From assembly GCA_030248065.1 (NCBI GenBank), contig JASAMV010004318.1:52037-116036 (forward strand): 64,000 nucleotides of DNA, given 5' to 3'. Below the pieces are notes generated by a model. The model worked only from the letters and a program-made list of their open reading frames with translations, was not told the origin of the DNA and did not search any database. This DNA comes from Rhynchonema sp. JSB1_4 (lineage: Eukaryota > Nematoda > Chromadorea > Monhysterida > Xyalidae). This document shows, in pieces, positions 58,311-64,000 of the stretch; within the stretch, counting starts at the first letter, position 1; the number at the start of each line of letters is the position of its first letter. Made by a program: the position numbers and the translations under genes.

Positions 58311-59832
58311 GGAACAAAGAATTACTTTGTGATTATTGACTGTGATTTTGATGACAAAGAGCTTTTTCTTCAACTTTTGTTCAAATGTAGCTGTGGCATC
58401 TGCATCTTATTGGGTGATGGCCAGTGAAACGCACTTCAGATAAATTTAGTCAGCAAAAAATAACAGTTGATAAAAAAGAAGACCAACATGATTTTGAATG
58501 TCTCAATGGTGACATACGCTCTGTGGCACACCATGTGGTCATCCACGAATCACTCAACGGTCGTGCAGCGCGAGATGTGAAATTCAGATCTCTGTTAGTC
58601 AACGTGCCGCTCACCGAGCTCTCGCGCCCCTCCAACTTTCGTATGTTGGCCTTGTCCAGTTTTTGTGTCTGGTGTAGATTGGAAACATTAGCCCAATATT
58701 CAATACACAGAACGAACCAAACAACACGAAATCTGAAATCAAAATAGCAACGATAACGAACTCCCAATATGGCGTGCTCAACGAGAGGCAGTGGGATGAT
58801 TGCACAACTCAATTGTCGGTGGATTAGGGACTCACTGAAATAATGGGAAAGCTCGTCAGTGATAGTCACTGTGGTGTAGGGTTTGTTTGGGCAAGCTTAC
58901 GTAGCATACGCGTCGACGCCCAAGCTCATGCTTGTCAAAACATCAGGGCTAATCCTAATCCCAAGCCGGCATGACCTGACGACGATCAGCATTAAGGCAC
59001 AGCTCAGACTTGAAATTACGCCGAACCCACCTGCGCGACCGATAACAATCAAAGCCGCACTGTTGTCGTCGTTTCTGCTCCTCATCATCTTTATTGTTGT
59101 TGTGCATCAATTCCCGTTCTATGAAATCAACTTCATCAATCGGCGCTGTCTGCGCAATTCGATGTGCGATGCGACGCTCAATGCGAACGAACAGACGCCA
59201 GAATAGATTGGATTGGACTGGTTGCGTCGGGTAGCCAGGTCGGATAGAATCGGATCCTGACGGGACTCTGCAGATGCGTGTGAAACATCAAAATTAACGA
59301 TGGTTTTCTGACGTTTAACAAAGGGCTTCATGTAACATACAAATGGGTGCATCGGCCAGCTTGCAAACGTTGTGCACTGTTTGGCCACGACAGGCACTGT
59401 CATGTGTCTGAGAGACTGGCTAGGCTGACCGATGTTTCACTGAGATCACATTCGCTCGTTAATTACGTAAGATAAAGCGCGTTTGGTGGAAGACCTACCA
59501 ATGATGACAAAATCCATCGCAACACCACCAGTGCTCTTCACAAAATCCCCCAAATCAACCAACCAATATAGCTTCTCCAGGACTTCCCGGGTTCTGGTCT
59601 TGTCCCTGTTTCTTGTGCGGCAGCATTTCATCTGCGTATTGTTGATGACATCGGCGGAATCGACTCACATGAAAACACCACATAGCGCCGAACAGATACT
59701 TGCGTTTCTCACTGGCTGGCACGAAATCGGCCTGCATAATCATCAAACAACGAGAATGTGCGCCACATTCTCAATATTAGGCAAATCAGCAGCCATCTCA
59801 ATATTGATATCAATATATGCCACAATGCTAAC

Positions 59833-62570
59833 CTCGAGCAATCGCTGCAAGGCGTATTTCCTTCGTTGTTCGAGCAAGTGCAATCGCCAAATGACAAAGG
59901 CCGTCCATCAATATAGCGATCAGAACAACGGTGGCAAAAATAATGGCCGCCGTCTGGAAAATGAAACGGACACTTTATATAAATAAACTACTGTCAACTT
60001 TGTGACATTTTCAGCGTCGTGAGTAACCTGCATTTGTGAGTTATCGTGATTCACATTAACTGTGGGATCGATCGGCACAAAATAGTCGTCGGTTTCATTG
60101 GGTGATATGGAACGAAAAGTGATTTGGAAGCCTTTACGACCGTACAGACCTCCTGAAACACAGACGTATAGGTGGGAGGAGGGGGGTTGAAAGACATTCG
60201 TGGCGCTTTGACAGAGATCTGTAAAAATTTATCTAAATTATTACTTCTATTACCGATGAACAAATTCGACACAAAGGCGATCACGAATTGCGGTTGAGTG
60301 GTCGTGAATCGCAGTCCAGCCGCACGTGGACTGCATATTCGCGCTTGTTTTCGTGCCAGCTGATGTTTCACAGTTGTGTTCTTCCGATGGAATACGCCGA
60401 GGTAGAGTTCGAGCCAACTGTTCTGGCATTGTTCGTCGATAACGTTGTGCACTGGCGGCACTAGATGACCTGGTGATCAGATCGTATGAACGAGACTGAT
60501 AGATAACTGACACTAAGTTCCCTATTCATCATACAATTTTCTGAACCTTACAGCCGAGCGCCTAAGAACAGCGAGAGCGAGCATTCGCGCTTCGCCTAAG
60601 CTGCAGCGAAGTTGACAGGTCAAGGTTTCATGCAGCTTCCACTGCACATAATTCTTGAAAATTCATTCCAGTGAAAACGTTGTCCACTACGAACGGAATA
60701 CACAAACCAGCAGTTGCTCGCCAGATTTCATCGTTTTCTTCATGCACATGTTGCACAACGTGCTCTCGATTGGTCGGTTGTATTTCGTAGAGATTCATGT
60801 CCTGAAAACAAATCCCGAAGTCCTGCTTCAAGGCAAGAGGGGCACGAAACATCTGAATACTTACCTGTATTTCGATCAAGAACGCGGTTGGGTGCAACGA
60901 AGGTGAGACTACCAACCACCGACAGTGGAGATTCGGTAAAAGATACAAAGGATAGCTGAAAAATGGTAGGCATGGCAGAGGCAGTGAACAATTTGTGGAG
61001 AAGCTGAAATTTTCAATTTATTGATGGTTTATGATTTTACTAGTTTCATTGGGCAGGCGCAAGTCGCAAGTGCAGGCCATTTTCTGGGTTCCAGACGCAC
61101 AATATCTCTTGTATTCAATAGCAGTAGAGATTATCAGGATAAAATTTGCAAAGAAAAATCTTCTGTGATGTGTGCATATTTACTGACCCGGTATATCACT
61201 GATGCTACAATAAACTGAAATCACTGTCGAAGGACGAACCCAGGCGATACTATATTTCCATGAGATGAATTCACTCGCGTTGTCGAGCAAGTCCGAAGAC
61301 ATTTCACAGCCAGAAATTCGCTGCAATTGGTTAGTGTTCGTATTTGGCCAATGTTCCCCTAAAATTTAGTATAATGGCTTAGTAAGGACAAGGACAATAA
61401 AATATATTTTTTAGAACACCACCAACCAACCTGTGTGGATAATATGCACTGTTGCAGTGTACGTTCGTGCCCAGCACATCGCACCGTGTCACCGTCGACT
61501 GCCGGCAAACCCTGTGCGATGGGGGTTGTGCACACAAAAAACAATTATGAAGGGGCTCGCCACCGAATGAAGTGAAAACCAGATGTCATGCGTGTGCTGG
61601 TGTGCAATAATCAACAATTGCCAGGAACGGCGTTTTTCCGCTCTGGCAAAGATTTCAAAAACCAACCGGCACACGATTCCAAAAACCAACCATGAGTCCC
61701 CGCGCATGTACGCCACCGAAGTGTGAGAACGTGTCGAAATTCAGCAATCGACAGGCTAAATGCGCAGCGAGACTGTTGTTGACGGGTTGGTGCGACGCGC
61801 TCGAGAAACAAATTGGTGTCTTGCACGCAAATTGTGGCCATTGCAACAGCACTATGCCGTCCGTGCCAGTTGAGGGACTGCAATTGGATTGTGTACACAC
61901 ACGACCAGTGTAGTTCTTGATTGGGCGGGGACATTAGTATATTCAATACCTTCCTCCTTTTTGGAGGAGCATTTAGTGTACCCCGGAGGTGGGGAAAGCA
62001 CAAATTCTGGAAAGTTAGTTTTCAGGTAGAAAATTTGGGGCCGTTTAGTGGGGACCGTTGGTTTTTCTCAGGTGTCGGTCGGTACAGTCATTATTGTGCA
62101 TCTTAAGGAGGAACTCTATCCTCCAGGAATCACATTGTGCAGGACCGAACAAATTTCAAGTTCAAACTAAACTGGGGGAAACAACAGCAGCTGGGGTGAT
62201 GAGAGTTCATTGTCAGGTTCTATGTTCCACCCGGTTGAATCGCACGCAACGTCACAAACCATTGAAAATTGTTTCGGGAACTTGATAGTCTGGTCAGTGA
62301 ACATGCGATGGTGCTAGCTCGATTAAAACTTGAACTTGAACTGGTATTGAACACAAAGCAAAATTGTGGTCGAACTTCAGACACAAAACGCCCCAGTCGC
62401 AACCTTTTCCAAGCAGCATCAGTATCGTCGTGATCAAACAACATCAGTCCAGAGCCACCACGATCGTGATGTTGCCAGTCAGCGTCGGGCGTTTGTATGA
62501 GTTTGCGTGAAATCAACTCGGTGCACTCTTCGTCCGCACCATTGTAACAATGCGTGATGCCGTCACAGAC
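59833..62570 (-). CDS. LDLa-SRCR-CUB transmembrane receptor-like protein (5' end missing)
   Basis: Exons in transcript order: 62570-62404, 61877-61691, 61511-61431, about 61320-61240, 60955-60865, 60801-60708, 60451-60254, 60152-60055 (or to 60028) and 59953-59833. The first encodes the second half of an LDL-receptor class A repeat (VCDGITHCYNGADEEC). The next two give an SRCR domain (NNSLAAHLACRLLNFDTFS, TVRCAGHERTLQQC). Five exons cover a CUB domain: LLPNLHCRWLVV, FLIEIQDMNLYE, CQNSWLELYLG, FTTTQPQFVIAFVSNLF and GRKGFQITFRS. The last encodes a hydrophobic helix (AAIIFATVVLIAILM) that should span the membrane. Borders agree in phase except around 61320-61240, where two frames are possible, one closing the SRCR (FLAVKCLRTC). 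The start lies upstream of 62570 or beyond the window. An exon at about 59253-59119 (SRQDPILSDLATRR) could follow in phase 1 and ends in a stop. Adhesion or scavenger-type ligand binding is inferred. Confidence 0.7.
61914..62139. mobile_element. Diverged hAT-type MITE, CAGTGTAGTTC family
   Basis: It starts CAGTGTAGTTCTTG and ends near CCAGGAATCACATTG, a decayed inverse of the start. The interior shares TTTTTGGAGGAGCATTTAGTGTACC with the 46 kb and 48 kb copies. No matching target duplication remains. It lies in the intron between the LDLa and SRCR exons. Confidence 0.6.
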
Positions 62571-64000
62571 CTGCGGTGGGACACAAAAAAGGGGCGAAAA
62601 CATTTATGGGGTAGCAGTCGCCAGTGACAAAATTCGAAACGAAGGAGTCAAGTGCCATTCTACACACCGAAGTCCAGAGGGCATAATGCACTCGTGTGCA
62701 ACACTTTTTTCGCAAAATTATTTACTTTGCTGTTGTTGTGATGCACGAGCATGGAGCAACTTATCTCTCATTATTTGTCCATTATTCTTCGTGCAACTGA
62801 CACCTAATGAGCTTGACCATCAACCGCTGTGTACATCTGACCTAACTTTTAGGTGTAATAACAGTTTGAGGAACAATTTTACCCAAGATGCGTGTAAGAA
62901 CCTGTGGTGCCTATCCTCCTGTGGCACAACACAAAGATCGAATTCTGCGGCTGCATCAGAACGATATGATTTAGTTCCCATTATTTTACATTGCTCAGCA
63001 TTTCACCTCTATTCTGCTTTATTCCACCAGACCTAATCGGGCCCCCCCCCCGGAACTGTTTTGTGGAAACCCGTGGCTGTAAGGGACCAGTTATTGTGCA
63101 TATGCATATGGTGCTCACAATTACATTGCATAAATACCCAGCTCAACTCAAGTACCTAAAACGAAGCAGGTTCGCACCCCAATGAAATGCATTCACGTAC
63201 ACCTTCACATTGTGATGGATGACGGCATTGTGGAAATCACAAAGGAAGCCGCATTTCAGCATACGGGGGTAAAAAATGGCCAAACAAAAATATCGGAACC
63301 ATTTTGTTACTTTTTATCAGGCGAGCTCTGTCCAGTGTCCAGAAATTTATTCCTTTGTCTGTCGTGCAACCTGTCCTGGTGCAGTGTTTCCTCGACGCCT
63401 GTATTTTTTCAAGACCACCATTCTATTGCTCCATGCGCTGTTTGTTTTGAAATTCTGAGCACATTTTTCCGCCGTCTTGCGTTATGTTAATCTTGGTAAG
63501 GTAAGGTACTACGTACAATGCCTGTTGCTGGTGTTACGAAGCAACAGCCATTTCATTTGCACGTGACCACTCAACAACACCGATATCAAAATCGTTGTGC
63601 TACATTTTTGAAATGTGCAGCAAGGCCCGGTCACGCACAATAACAACATCGTTATGTTGAAGGCGTAAAATGGCAGAATTTATGCACAACCCAGTTCTAT
63701 ATCCAATACCAAGTGGAACTGACGCGTTTGTACGAAAGATGGTTACGATTCAACCATGTTGTCTCACGCATTTATTCCCGCACGTTTTGCGATACGTTTG
63801 TGCTGGTTGCTGTTGTTACGCACTGGTTTCAACTGGGGATACTAAGATATCTTTTTCGCGAAACTGTCTATGTGATGTGGTCGGTAACATGGGCTGACTG
63901 GCTGAAGCGGGTACCCCTCCCCCCTCCCCCCCCCCCCCAACGACACCACTGCACCTACAGAACACACTGGCCTCGATCTCAGGGTCACTGGCATGTATAC
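62571..64000. other. Right end of window, no gene resolved
   Basis: Upstream exons of the minus-strand receptor would be expected here but no LDLa or signal-peptide exon was recognised. A C-rich stretch with GACACCACTG at 63941-63951 matches the right terminus of the 1721-2536 hAT element, so an element may end there. Confidence 0.4.

Noticed and set aside
58883..59206. Plus-strand exon with a hydrophobic helix (SSFLLLIIFIVVV)
   Set aside because: It overlaps the minus-strand exon near 59119-59253, and no upstream plus-strand exon chains to it in phase. It stays a weak alternative rather than a feature.

Overview
The window reads as a piece of a nematode nuclear genome. Three lines of evidence support this: spliced protein genes whose introns mostly end in TTTCAG; a cyclophilin with the GKSGKPLHF loop of the C. 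elegans CYP-3 type; and three short runs of the nematode telomere hexamer TTAGGC. I cannot name the species. The many intronic and intergenic copies of a TGTTTCA-core motif recall the nematode piRNA promoter (Ruby) motif and would suit a species with dispersed, intron-associated piRNA loci. That last point is inference.

Layout. 1-1312: a putative exon, a 273-bp inverted repeat, tRNA-Ser(GCT) and the 5' flank of metaxin-1. 1313-8222 (+): metaxin-1, ten exons, with nested hAT-type MITEs and an intact antisense LINE in intron 2. 9881-18115 (+): a FLI/ERG-class ETS transcription factor, seven exons. 19377-24095 and 27683-31388 (both -): two tandem prolyl 4-hydroxylase alpha-subunit genes of 12 exons each with matching intron phases. 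34252-34872 (-): an intronless lysine-rich protein between two ~75-bp direct repeats. 39335-42991 (+): a secreted C-type lectin/PAN-like protein. 44378-49711 (+): a CYP-3-like cyclophilin whose first intron is packed with nested DNA transposons. 51247-53014 (+): an LRRC57-like leucine-rich-repeat protein. 53422-62570 (-): an LDLa-SRCR-CUB transmembrane receptor-like gene, with 3' exons that may be its cytoplasmic tail. The rest is gene-poor.

The genes show no operon-like link beyond the P4H tandem pair, which presumably serves collagen hydroxylation in the ER. Metaxin-1 acts in mitochondrial outer-membrane import, the ETS protein in nuclear transcription, and the lectin and the receptor outside or at the cell surface.

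The strongest unexplained signal is a 10-mer, TGATGTTTCA, present 22 times on the two strands (about 0.1-0.3 expected by chance). In the four best-modelled genes, 13 of 14 intronic copies lie within about 20 nt of a splice site, in either orientation. A second enriched motif, GGTTAC(G/T)GTA, occurs about eleven times. Coordinates of exons and repeats were read by eye; splice choices rest on reading-frame phase and homology remembered from the families, not on transcripts.
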